Shown here: piece after piece, positions 38,472 through 46,230 of the stretch
Layout: every line of letters begins with the position of its first letter
Numbering within the stretch: position 1 is the first letter of the stretch
Source of the DNA: an uncultured Prevotella sp.
GTDB lineage: Bacteria > Bacteroidota > Bacteroidia > Bacteroidales > Bacteroidaceae
Assembly (NCBI GenBank): GCA_900315835.1
Contig: ONAR01000015.1
Span: forward strand, 1-53,684
Direction: 5' to 3'
Length of the DNA: 53,684 bases
The notes under the pieces: model-generated
Told to the model about the DNA's origin: nothing
The model's input: the letters and a program-made list of their open reading frames with translations, nothing else
Database searches by the model: none
Translations under genes and position numbers: made by a program

Positions 38472-40745
38472 ATGAAGAAAACATTATTTACTTTAGCAGT
38501 GCTCCTCTCTTCAGCGCTCGCTTCATTAGCGCAGCCTACAAGTGTACCGGACGTGAAGTCGGACGCTACTGATGTCTACCAGCTCTATGTCAATGGCGGA
38601 CAAAACGGCTTTCAGTTTTATGATTGGGGCGGAGCAAAACTCTCTGAAGAGACCATCGACGGCAAGAAGGTCGAGAAAGAAGAGGCCTTCAAATGGTCAG
38701 GGTGCCAGTTTACGAATGTGGATGTCTATGAGAAGAAATACTTCCACCTTGACGTCTATCCTATGCAGGACATGACGCTGGGTGTCGTAATGATCAACTC
38801 GAAGACATCCGGAGGCAATGAGGCCGAGAAGGGCTATCAAGTGCCCAGTCTGACGGCCAACCAGTGGAACTCCATCGACATCCCAGTGGAGTATTATGTC
38901 AACAAAGGCGCTTCCATGGCTCACCTTTATCAGGTGAAACTTATCAGTAAGGTTACCAAAGATGCAACCACTGCCGATGCCAGCGATGGCTTCGAAAATG
39001 GCAACGGAACCGGTACTTTCTACATCGGCAACTACTATTTCTATGGCAAGCGCGACCTTAGCGGAGAGTCAACGACGCTCGCTTCCGTCTCGCTCGACGC
39101 CTCCATCGTGGCCAGAAGCGGCACGTTCACCATCAATGCCACTCCTTATACTGATGCCGGCAGGGAGCTGACCAGTGGTGTTACCTACACCATCAGCGAC
39201 GGCGCAACCCTTACGCAGGACGGCAACAAGCTTACCGTGACGGTTACTAAGGCAGGTACTTACACCATCACCGCTACCAGCGGAGAGAATACTGCCACCG
39301 CCACAATCTATGCTATCAAGCCGGCTGCCGCGCCTACAGAGGATGAATCTAACGTTCTCGCTTATTACAGCGACACCTACGGCGCTACGGCTCCTGGAAT
39401 CTCTGATGCTGGCTGGAACTGGGGCTTCAGCAAATACTCTGAGGTCTCCCTTGCCGACAATGACAAGGCTTACGTCGTCTCTCATGCCGGTACGTTCGGA
39501 CTGAACCTCGGTGCCAAGGACATCACAGGATATACTAAGCTGCATGCCGACATCTATGCAACAAAGGCCACTTCCGGATATGTTATATGGGAAGGTGGTA
39601 CGACGGGAATCGATGGCACCAACACCGCATTCAGCCTGAAGGAGGGTTGGAACTCCGTCGACATTTCTATCGCTAACAACACGGGAACAGAAGCAACATG
39701 GCTTCAGTTCTACATTGGTGGAAGTGCTGATGCCGACAAGATAGACTTCGCCATCGACAACGTATATGCCACCACCGGCAACGTTGAGATTCCGTTCACC
39801 ATCGGCACTGCTGACGCCAATGGTTTCACACCAGTCAGGGGTACCATAGCTGAGGAGAACCTCGCTGATATTAAGGCGTTGAACGTTACAGCCCTTGATA
39901 TCTCAAAGGCTAAGCTCGCCGAGGGTATCACTAAGATTGAGACTGCCAATCCTAACACTATCATCGCAGTTAACTTCAAGAAGGGTGCCGACGGCAAAGT
40001 TACTTCAACACAGGCAGCCCAGCTCACCGGCTCGAAGAACCTTGTTTATCGCGACACTTACATCTTCCCGCTGGCAAAACTCGAGTTCGTTGACGGCTAC
40101 GATGTTTACAACAAATACTTCATCAGCACTGGCACGACCGGCTACAAGTACACCCGTACCATCGGCGCAAAGAAGTATGTAACCATCATGGTTCCTGCCA
40201 TCGTCGAATACAACACTCTTCAGACAAAGTATCCGGCTCTGAGTGTCTACAACTTCGATGCTGGTAACAGCACCGCCACAGAGGTTAAGTTCAACAAGGG
40301 CACTGTCCTGACTCCTGCCGAGCCTCACGTGCTCCACAACTCTTCTAATGCCGACATCACTCTTACCGTAGAGGGTACTGGCGACCTTAACCTCGCACAG
40401 CCCGCATCGGCAACACAGGGCACAACGGTGAAGTTCATCGGCACTTACGCTGCCGCTACCGCCGACGGCAATCAGTATGGTCTTCAGGGCTCTACGGGCG
40501 CTGCTCCAGAGTTCCGTCAGATTGTTTCGCCTGCTGTTATCCCTGCCTTCCGTGCTTATATCACCGGTGTAAGCGCAAGCGCTAAGGTCTTCTTCGAAGG
40601 TGAGACAACCGGCATCAACAGCATCAAGGCTAACGGCGAAAGCAACGACGGTCAGGTGTATAACCTCGCCGGTCAGCGTGTCAACGCCGCCAACCTGCCC
40701 GCAGGCATCTATGTGAAGAACGGTAAGAAGTTTATCAAGAAATAA
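38472..40745 (+). CDS. Large secreted multidomain protein, likely glycan binding
   Basis: The 757-residue protein has a signal peptide (cleavage likely after Ala20) and no catalytic motif that I recognise. An N-terminal beta-sandwich-like part (about 22-195) has KYFHLDVYPMQDM, NSIDIPVEYY and FYIGNYYFYGKRD. A Big-like domain (about 200-285) contains TYTISDGATLTQDGNKLTVT. A second sandwich (about 290-433) has TKLHADIYATK, GWNSVDISI and DFAIDNVYAT. The last 320 residues end in VYNLAGQRVNAANLPAGIYV. The arrangement suggests a substrate-binding surface protein of the same locus; this is inference from fold-like patterns and position. Confidence 0.8.
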   Translation: MKKTLFTLAVLLSSALASLAQPTSVPDVKSDATDVYQLYVNGGQNGFQFYDWGGAKLSEETIDGKKVEKEEAFKWSGCQFTNVDVYEKKYFHLDVYPMQDMTLGVVMINSKTSGGNEAEKGYQVPSLTANQWNSIDIPVEYYVNKGASMAHLYQVKLISKVTKDATTADASDGFENGNGTGTFYIGNYYFYGKRDLSGESTTLASVSLDASIVARSGTFTINATPYTDAGRELTSGVTYTISDGATLTQDGNKLTVTVTKAGTYTITATSGENTATATIYAIKPAAAPTEDESNVLAYYSDTYGATAPGISDAGWNWGFSKYSEVSLADNDKAYVVSHAGTFGLNLGAKDITGYTKLHADIYATKATSGYVIWEGGTTGIDGTNTAFSLKEGWNSVDISIANNTGTEATWLQFYIGGSADADKIDFAIDNVYATTGNVEIPFTIGTADANGFTPVRGTIAEENLADIKALNVTALDISKAKLAEGITKIETANPNTIIAVNFKKGADGKVTSTQAAQLTGSKNLVYRDTYIFPLAKLEFVDGYDVYNKYFISTGTTGYKYTRTIGAKKYVTIMVPAIVEYNTLQTKYPALSVYNFDAGNSTATEVKFNKGTVLTPAEPHVLHNSSNADITLTVEGTGDLNLAQPASATQGTTVKFIGTYAAATADGNQYGLQGSTGAAPEFRQIVSPAVIPAFRAYITGVSASAKVFFEGETTGINSIKANGESNDGQVYNLAGQRVNAANLPAGIYVKNGKKFIKK

Positions 40746-40758
40746 TCTGTGCTAAAGA

Positions 40759-40791
40759 GCGGCTATGGCGGCATTCGTCCGCTGTAGCGGC
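40759..40791 (+). terminator. Hairpin after the 757-residue protein gene
   Basis: GCGGCTATGGCGG (40759-40771) can pair with CCGCTGTAGCGGC (40779-40791) with one mismatch and two G-U pairs. No T-run follows, so terminator strength is uncertain; it may partly insulate the following small genes. Confidence 0.5.
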
Positions 40792-40816
40792 TTCGCACAA
40801 CAAATAATGAAACAAT

Positions 40817-40987
40817 ATGGAAAAGAAGTTTTATGTTAAGCCCACCATTAAGGTGAGTGTGGTTAGCGAAACCAGCATCATGGCTAATAGCGACCCTAAT
40901 ACCATTAACGCTACGATTGATAAAAATAATCCGATTACAAGCGGATCTGTTGATGCGAAGCGCTTCCACATTTGGGACGAGAACTAA
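40817..40987 (+). CDS. 56-residue peptide of unknown function
   Basis: ATG at 40817 and TAA at 40985 enclose 56 residues beginning MEKKFYVKPTIKVSVVSETS and ending KRFHIWDEN. The opening resembles the MKKxYxxPxIxVxxx(E/M)...MA-S small proteins that I recall as frequent next to secreted-protein genes in Prevotella and Bacteroides; their role is unknown. There is no signal peptide or Cys. The A-rich sequence before the ATG is typical for genes here. Coding potential is supported only by this resemblance and the start context. Confidence 0.55.
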   Translation: MEKKFYVKPTIKVSVVSETSIMANSDPNTINATIDKNNPITSGSVDAKRFHIWDEN

Positions 40988-41006
40988 TGTAATTTAATTA
41001 TCGCTT

Positions 41007-41382
41007 ATGCGTAATCTGCGCAACTTATTAACAGCAACCGCCCTCACGGTTGCTGTTTTCGTACAGGCCCAGCAGGTGGTGCCTGTGGGGCGTGGCAGCT
41101 ACGCCTCCTATACGCCGCTGGCCAACTGCCGCAGCACGCGCCACGCCGTGGAGTGGGGCAACTACAAGGGCGACCAGAGCGACTGGATGCAGCGCCGCAA
41201 GCTCTATATCAACGAGCGCGACAATCAGCCCATCCCCACCAACGACTGGTGGACCAACCTCATCACCGAACCTTACAGCGGCCACCTGTGGAGCTATCCG
41301 CAAATGGTGCAGGCCCAGGAGGGCGGCATCGACGTGCAGCGCCCGTCGTATTGGATTGGCAACGGCACCGAGATGAAATGGA
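41007..41382 (+). pseudogene. GH81-like endo-beta-1,3-glucanase, N-terminal fragment
   Basis: The frame starts MRNLRNLLTATALTVAVFVQ (signal peptide) and continues with PIPTNDWWTNLI and GHLWSYPQMVQAQEGGIDVQ, which resemble the start of GH81-type glucanases. It keeps this identity to about residue 125 (GTEMKW). The open frame runs on to 41474, but those 30 residues are the following GH3 sequence read in the wrong frame. The enzyme would normally be over 600 residues, so the gene is truncated and without its catalytic part. The family call is moderate; the truncation is clear from the junction. Confidence 0.7.
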
Positions 41383-41679
41383 AAACTGACAGCAAGCATA
41401 CAGGTGAAGAACACCGGAGCACGAGCAGGAAAGGAAACGGTGCAGTTATATATCCACGATGTTATAAGTTCTAGCACAAGACCTGTAAAGGACTTAAAAG
41501 GCTTCAAGCAAATAGAGTTACAGGCAGGTGAATGCCAGATAGTGTCGTTCGAGATAACATCAGAGGATTTAAAATTCTACAATCATGAATTAGAATATGT
41601 TTGTGAGCCAGGCGAATTCGAGGTGATGATTGGTCCTAATAGCCGCGATGTAATATCTGCCTCGTTTGTTTACAATTAA
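41383..41679 (+). pseudogene. GH3 beta-glucosidase, C-terminal Fn3-like fragment
   Basis: From about 41383 the third frame reads KLTASIQVKNTGARAGKETV, then QLYIHDVISSSTRPVKDLKG and EFEVMIGPNSRDV, the Fn3-like domain that ends GH3 beta-glucosidases. There is no Met, signal or catalytic domain before it; the sequence switches at 41380-41385 from the GH81-like frame with a +1 shift. Base use becomes more AT-rich from here on. It is a remnant, or the edge of a foreign or misassembled segment. Confidence 0.75.
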
Positions 41680-41699
41680 AAAACATAGCATCAGATAAT

Positions 41700-43067
41700 A
41701 TGAAAGAAAACATTATATCATTTTTTATACTGAGCATTTTCCTACTTACAGGATGTTCAAGTGACAACAATAGTTCGGAAGTAGACGAAACGTTTACTGT
41801 TTCAGGAAAAGTTGTTGATTCGGATGGCAGTGGACTTGCGAACATAAGCCTAACAATTGGAAACCAGACGGTCTACAGTTCAGCATCGGGCGAGTGGAGC
41901 GTATCCAACTTGAAGGGCAGTGTGAAAATAACTCCTATGGCCGATGGCTACACCTTTACGCCAGCATCGGCAACAGCGTCATCGACACTGACTGTTACCT
42001 TCGTTGCAGAGAAAACATCCATCGACCTGTCGGCAGAGGCCGAAAACATCGTGGCATGGTTTGAAAATGTGCAGTACTCCAACGGACTACTGCCAAGCAC
42101 CGAGAGCAGCAGCACGATGTCGCTCTACGACAACGCCCTAGCAGCACTTGTGTTCACTGCCACGGGCAAGTATTCCAAGGCTGAATCTATTTTCAATTTC
42201 TTTAATCAGCGCATAGGTAGTGAGCTCACAACCAATGGTGGTTTTTATCAGTTCCGCAGTACCGACGGTACCACTTCGGGCGACCGATGGCTTGGTGATA
42301 ATGCCTGGCTGCTAATAGCACTGAACAACTACACGGCAAAGGTGGAGACTACAAAATATGACAAACTAAAGTCGACGCTGGAGATTTGGATTCGTTCACT
42401 GCAAGACAAAGATGGTGGACTTTGGGGAGGCATCACTGCAAGCAATAGTACTATCCCGAAAAATACCGAAGGTATGATTGATGCCTACTGTGCAGTGCAG
42501 GGATATGACGACTTTCACAAAAAACTCCTCGCATACCTTAAAGAAAACAGATACAACAGTACTGATGGCTTGTTGGTGTCATGGCCAGGAAATTATTATG
42601 AATATGCACTCGACAACCACAGTTGGGGATATTGCACATTTGAGGATTTCCCCAAAACAGTGCTCGAAAAAACAACAATGTATGCAAACACCCAAAGAGC
42701 CACAGTCAATGGCGCCTTGATAACAGGGTTTGCACCCGACATCGACAAAGACATTGTATGGCTTGAGGGCACAGGACAGATGGTGGTGGCTTACCAAAAA
42801 GCTGCCGACTCCTACAAGTCGACATCCTATTTGGCAGAAATGAGAAAGTTACTGATATCAAGCACACTCTATCCTAATTCCGTAGGATTGCCCTATGCAT
42901 CAAATCTTGGCACTACCTATGGCAGCTCGCAACTTTGGAAGGGAGCAGACACAAATATTTGCATATCGTCGAGCGCATGGTATTTATTTGGCTTGTTGAA
43001 TTTCGACCCAATGGCTGTTAGCTATAGCCGAGGCACACCTGATGTCGATAAATTTTGGAAAGACTGA
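41700..43067 (+). CDS. Lipoprotein with carboxypeptidase-regulatory-like and six-hairpin-type domains
   Basis: The 455-residue product has a lipobox (FLLTGC, Cys19). Residues about 32-100 form a CarboxypepD_reg-like sandwich (TVSGKVVDSDGSGLANISLT). From about 108 it has an alpha-helical, Trp/Gly-rich domain with DNALAALVFTATGKYSKAES, RWLGDNAWLLIALNNY and DKDGGLWGGI, which resembles the (alpha/alpha)6 six-hairpin glycosidase fold. No family or activity can be named with confidence. Codons are clearly more AT-rich (many TTA, ATA, ACA) than in neighbours. It starts 20 bases after the GH3 fragment, probably from the same source. Confidence 0.8.
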   Translation: MKENIISFFILSIFLLTGCSSDNNSSEVDETFTVSGKVVDSDGSGLANISLTIGNQTVYSSASGEWSVSNLKGSVKITPMADGYTFTPASATASSTLTVTFVAEKTSIDLSAEAENIVAWFENVQYSNGLLPSTESSSTMSLYDNALAALVFTATGKYSKAESIFNFFNQRIGSELTTNGGFYQFRSTDGTTSGDRWLGDNAWLLIALNNYTAKVETTKYDKLKSTLEIWIRSLQDKDGGLWGGITASNSTIPKNTEGMIDAYCAVQGYDDFHKKLLAYLKENRYNSTDGLLVSWPGNYYEYALDNHSWGYCTFEDFPKTVLEKTTMYANTQRATVNGALITGFAPDIDKDIVWLEGTGQMVVAYQKAADSYKSTSYLAEMRKLLISSTLYPNSVGLPYASNLGTTYGSSQLWKGADTNICISSSAWYLFGLLNFDPMAVSYSRGTPDVDKFWKD

Positions 43068-43068
43068 A

Positions 43069-43345
43069 GTGATAGGAATCTGCGTGAGTCTTTCCCCCCC
43101 ACGTAGATTGCGCAGATAACGCAGATTTTCTGCCCACCCTTGATCTCGCAGATTCTTCCTATCACCCTTGTGCATTGAGTCCGCCTCCTCGTGCTATGGG
43201 AAACGCCTCGGTATTGAGAGAAATCTGCGGAATCGCCGGTATAACATTAATCTGGGAAATCTGCGGAATCTGCGTGAAAGAATAAGGCCAACGCGTTCAT
43301 AGTCTTGGCCCCCACGCAGATTGCGCAGATGTTTCATCAGTTAGA
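43069..43345. repeat. AATCTGCG-family repeats
   Basis: GTGATAGGAATCTGCG (43069-43084) is inverted at CGCAGATTCTTCCTATCAC (43147-43165), forming a large hairpin that may end the lipoprotein gene. Further units are AATCTGCGG at 43222 and 43258, and CACGCAGATTGCGCAGAT at 43313. The stretch 43238-43279 (GGTATAACATTAATCTG and onward) recurs with few changes at 53404-53445. Confidence 0.75.
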
Positions 43346-43544
43346 TTAGCGCAATCAGCGTGAGACCGAACTGTCAAATTATTTGGTGTTTTAAGGGCCC
43401 TCAGTTTCGCGTATTTGCTCGCACGACCTACCTTAGCCCGAAATACGCCAAAATAGCGCATGTTTGCGCAAATAGCTGTAAGCTAATAAGTTATAAGGTT
43501 TTGCAGCAAACGGCATCCGCATTCCGCTGCGGTGACACCGTCAG

Positions 43545-43577
43545 AAGGGCCTTCCCGCACCACGAGAAGGCCCTTTT
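43545..43577 (+). terminator. Terminator-like hairpin in the gap
   Basis: AAGGGCCTTC (43545-43554) pairs perfectly with GAAGGCCCTT (43566-43575), followed by TT. It lies 480 bases downstream of the nearest gene and immediately before the 22-bp array, so it may belong to that element rather than to a gene. No gene is supported in 43346-43938. Confidence 0.6.
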
Positions 43578-43687
43578 CGCACCGCGATAACTATGGTTTC
43601 GCATCGCGATCGCTATCATCTCGCACCGCGATAGCTATCTTATCGCGCTGCGATCGCTATGGTATCGCACTGCGATTGCTATGCTAT
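43578..43687. repeat. Five tandem 22-bp units with palindromic cores
   Basis: Five units of exactly 22 bases start at 43578, 43600, 43622, 43644 and 43666, each beginning CGC and carrying a core GCGAT(A/C/T)(A/G)CTAT. Unit 3 holds the palindrome GATAGCTATC; units 2 and 4 hold GCGATCGC. There are no spacers, so it is not a CRISPR. Unit ends vary. Confidence 0.85.
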
Positions 43688-43896
43688 CGCGGCTCCGCAC
43701 CGCTGAAACGGGCCTTTCGCGTCGATTTTGGCGCTCCATTATCCCCATTTTCTTGCTGTTCCATTTCTGGAACACACGTTTTCCATAACACGATTTTGTC
43801 CGCTATTTTCCGAATTTATGGCGCCTTCGCTTCATCTTTTTTAGGCCGAGGCAACATTTTTTTCGTCGTTTGATGGGATATTCCGTGGGAATTCAT

Positions 43897-43904
43897 TAAA
43901 TTTG
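43897..43904 (+). promoter_or_regulatory. Promoter -7 box of the regulator gene
   Basis: TAAATTTG followed by CCAGC fits TAnnTTTG and lies 34 bases before the ATG. A TTTG at 43869-43872 is 24 bases upstream, somewhat further than usual. Confidence 0.45.
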
Positions 43905-43938
43905 CCAGCGAATAGTAAGCTACATTGATTTTATAAGC

Positions 43939-45603
43939 ATGGGTTTTCAACGGTTCTTAGGCCTAATGATGGCGGTGCTGCAAAGCGCTATCGTATTTTC
44001 TGTCACCCCCAAAACATCGGGTGATGTGAAGAGTGTGCTCGTAGAGTTGGACTCGGTGATTGCCCATGCCCAGCAGTATGAGGCCAAGAAAAAAGTCCGG
44101 CTTGAGTCACTGCGCAAGCAGTTGAGGGGGGGGCAGAGCCTTGAGGCCCGTTATCAGCTCAACATGCAGCTTTACAAGGAATACCGTTCTTACCAAAACG
44201 ATTCCGCCCTTGCCTTCCTTTCCCGCAACCTTACGATTGCCCGCCGTCAGCACAATGCCGACCGCGAGGCCAACTGTCTGTCGCTCATGGCTTACCAGAG
44301 CGCGTCGGTGGGCCGCTACCCCGACGCCGAGTTGTTGTTGGCCCGCGTCAATGCCAATGGGGTGAGCCGCCAGACGTTATACAACTACTACACTGCGCTC
44401 CACTACATCGCCAGCGAGGAGAGCTACTACTCCGGCGTCAAGCGGTTGCGCGACAGTCTGGCCGTGGTGGCCGGACAGTATGAGGGCAAACTCTTTGCCC
44501 TTGCCGACAAGCGGTCGCCCGCTTACAAGGAGTTGCTGTGCAGCACGCTGTTCAACAATAATCAGCTTGATGCCGCCATGCGCGTCAATGACGATTGGTT
44601 GGCCATGACGCCTGACAGCAGCCGTGAGTTTGCGCTGGTGGCTTATTACCGGTTCCTGATATTCAACGCCAAGGGCGACGTCAGATCGGCAGAGTATTGG
44701 GCTGCGCGGTCGGCCATTTGCGACGTTCGTCATGCGGTGATGGACCAGGGTTCACTGTGGTCGTTGGCCGACATGATCAGCGGCAGTGACATCAACCGGT
44801 CGTACAGCTATATCCGTTACTCCTGGCAATGCTCGTTGTTCTTTGGCACCAACAAGCGCACGGCGCAGATCTCGCCCGTCTTGGGCAACATCGAGCTGGC
44901 TTACCAAAAGAAGTTGCACGAGGCCAACGTGTGGCTCGTCATCATCAGCTCGTGTGCGGTGCTGTTGGCCATCACCGCCCTGCTGATGCTGTTCTATAGC
45001 AATAAGCAGCGCCACAACCTTGCCGCAGCGCGTAACAGTTTGAAGCACCGCAATGACCAGTTGCAGGAAAGTAACCTGCAGATCAAGGCCTCGAGTGAGC
45101 GCCTGGCCGCCGTCAACGCCCAACTGCATGAGGCCGACCAGGTGAAGGAGGCTTACATCGCCCATTTCTTCGCCATCTGTTCCGACTACATCGACCGGAT
45201 GGATGAGATGCGCAAGCACACCAACCGGATGATCAAGGCCCATCAGGTAGATGAGCTTTATCAGATGACGCGATCCACCGAACAGAAGGACAAGGATATC
45301 GAGAAGCTTTATGACCACTTCGACAGCACCTTCCTCAATCTGTTCCCCACCTTTGTGGATGACTTCAATGCCCTGTTGCGCCCCGAGAGCCGCATCACGC
45401 CTCCCGCCGACGGCAAGCTCAACACCATCTTGCGCATCTTCGCCCTTATCCGCCTCGGCTTCGACGACAGCGGTAAGATAGCCGAGTTCCTGCGCTATTC
45501 GGTCAACACCATCTACAACTACCGTGCCCGTACGAAGAACGGCGCCCTCAGCGACCGCGACAACTTCGAGCAGAATGTGAAGAACCTGGGGAGGATAAAG
45601 TAG
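43939..45603 (+). CDS. Membrane-anchored TPR/HTH regulator (DUF6377-like)
   Basis: The 554-residue protein has an N-terminal hydrophobic signal (FLGLMMAVLQSAIVFSV), a helical TPR-like region of about 300 residues, a transmembrane segment at about 331-353 (VWLVIISSCAVLLAITALLM), a coiled coil (about 355-400) and a C-terminal part ending in a helix-turn-helix (SGKIAEFLRYSVNTIYNYRA). This order matches DUF6377 proteins, probable one-protein sensor-regulators beside SusC/SusD genes in Bacteroidales. It lies directly upstream of the SusC-like gene, in the same direction, and likely controls it. The inducer is unknown; a beta-glucan fragment is a guess. Confidence 0.85.
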   Translation: MGFQRFLGLMMAVLQSAIVFSVTPKTSGDVKSVLVELDSVIAHAQQYEAKKKVRLESLRKQLRGGQSLEARYQLNMQLYKEYRSYQNDSALAFLSRNLTIARRQHNADREANCLSLMAYQSASVGRYPDAELLLARVNANGVSRQTLYNYYTALHYIASEESYYSGVKRLRDSLAVVAGQYEGKLFALADKRSPAYKELLCSTLFNNNQLDAAMRVNDDWLAMTPDSSREFALVAYYRFLIFNAKGDVRSAEYWAARSAICDVRHAVMDQGSLWSLADMISGSDINRSYSYIRYSWQCSLFFGTNKRTAQISPVLGNIELAYQKKLHEANVWLVIISSCAVLLAITALLMLFYSNKQRHNLAAARNSLKHRNDQLQESNLQIKASSERLAAVNAQLHEADQVKEAYIAHFFAICSDYIDRMDEMRKHTNRMIKAHQVDELYQMTRSTEQKDKDIEKLYDHFDSTFLNLFPTFVDDFNALLRPESRITPPADGKLNTILRIFALIRLGFDDSGKIAEFLRYSVNTIYNYRARTKNGALSDRDNFEQNVKNLGRIK

Positions 45604-45620
45604 AAAGAGCCTCTCCCCGG

Positions 45621-45681
45621 CCCTCGAGCCTCCTCCCCGGCCCTCGAGCCTCCTCCCCGGCCCTCCCCCAAAGGGGGAGGG
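45621..45681. repeat. Tandem 20-mer and perfect hairpin after the regulator gene
   Basis: CCCTCGAGCCTCCTCCCCGG occurs twice in a row (45621-45640 and 45641-45660), and a shortened copy precedes. CCCTCCCCC (45661-45669), AAA and GGGGGAGGG (45673-45681) then form a perfect 9-bp stem. A shorter form of this stem follows the GH16 gene at 53279. It may be the terminator of the regulator gene, although no T-run follows. Confidence 0.75.
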
Positions 45682-45727
45682 AGTAAAATGCCACTACAAT
45701 TATTTCCTTTATATCCTTTATATCCTT

Positions 45728-45990
45728 TATTGTAATGACTGGACTTCCGGACTTCTGGACTTCCGGACTTCTTCCTTTGCCTTCGGCCTTCTGGACTTCC
45801 GGCCTTCCAATCCCTCCAATCTCCGCTTATTGTAATGACTGGACTTCCGGACTTCTGGACTTCCGGACTTCTTTCTTTGCCTTCGGCCTTCCGGACTTCT
45901 GGCCTTCCGGACTTCTGGCCTTCCGGCCTTCCGGCCTTCCGGCCTTCTGGACTTCCGGACTTCTTTCTTTGCCTTCGGACTTCCCCCTTC
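45728..45990. repeat. GGACTTC repeat arrays, two tandem heads
   Basis: TTGTAATGACTGGACTTC occurs at about 45729 and again near 45830, each followed by (CCGGACTTCTGGACTTC)n-type 9-mers and then CTTTGCCTTCGGCC. So a unit of about 100 bases is duplicated. From 45890 to 45965 the 9-mers drift to GGCCTTCCGG. Frames open through it on both strands result from the period of nine. The remaining gap to 46135 shows nothing else. Confidence 0.85.
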
Positions 45991-46135
45991 CGCCTTCTTT
46001 CCTCCCATATTTCATCCACTTTTCAACGCTATTAACGAATTGCTAACTACCTATAAATCAGCGCGTGTTCTCCGCGCGACGGCCATATCCGTCCACTTTT
46101 TCTTCCACCTCAAATTTATCAAACCTTAATTTAAT

Positions 46136-46143
46136 TAACTTTG
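46136..46143 (+). promoter_or_regulatory. Promoter -7 box of the SusC-like operon
   Basis: TAACTTTG followed by CAACACG fits TAnnTTTG and lies 87 bases before the ATG. TTTA at 46115-46118 is a weak -33 candidate at a 17-base spacing. The regulator encoded upstream would act near here. Confidence 0.55.
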
Positions 46144-46230
46144 CAACACGCTTTGGAGCCGACGCGGACGCGGCGACTCGAGGATGATAACATTATTAAC
46201 TATATAAACCAAAACTAATTCATTTCACTT

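Noticed and set aside
41404-41679. Independent small gene of 91 residues starting at GTG
   Set aside because: The sequence is the C-terminal domain of GH3 enzymes and its identity extends upstream of the GTG to about 41383, so it is a fragment.
43578-43687. CRISPR array
   Set aside because: Units of 22 bases follow one another without spacers and vary in sequence; no cas genes are nearby.
43360-43873. Open frames of 76 and 113 residues in the gap before the regulator
   Set aside because: They run through the hairpin and 22-bp array, have no family resemblance and no promoter or start context.
45735-46046. Open frames reading MTGLPDFWTSG-type and SPEVQKSG-type repeats on both strands
   Set aside because: They are produced by the 9-base GGACTTC repeats, which have no stops in several frames; no start context, family or conservation supports them.
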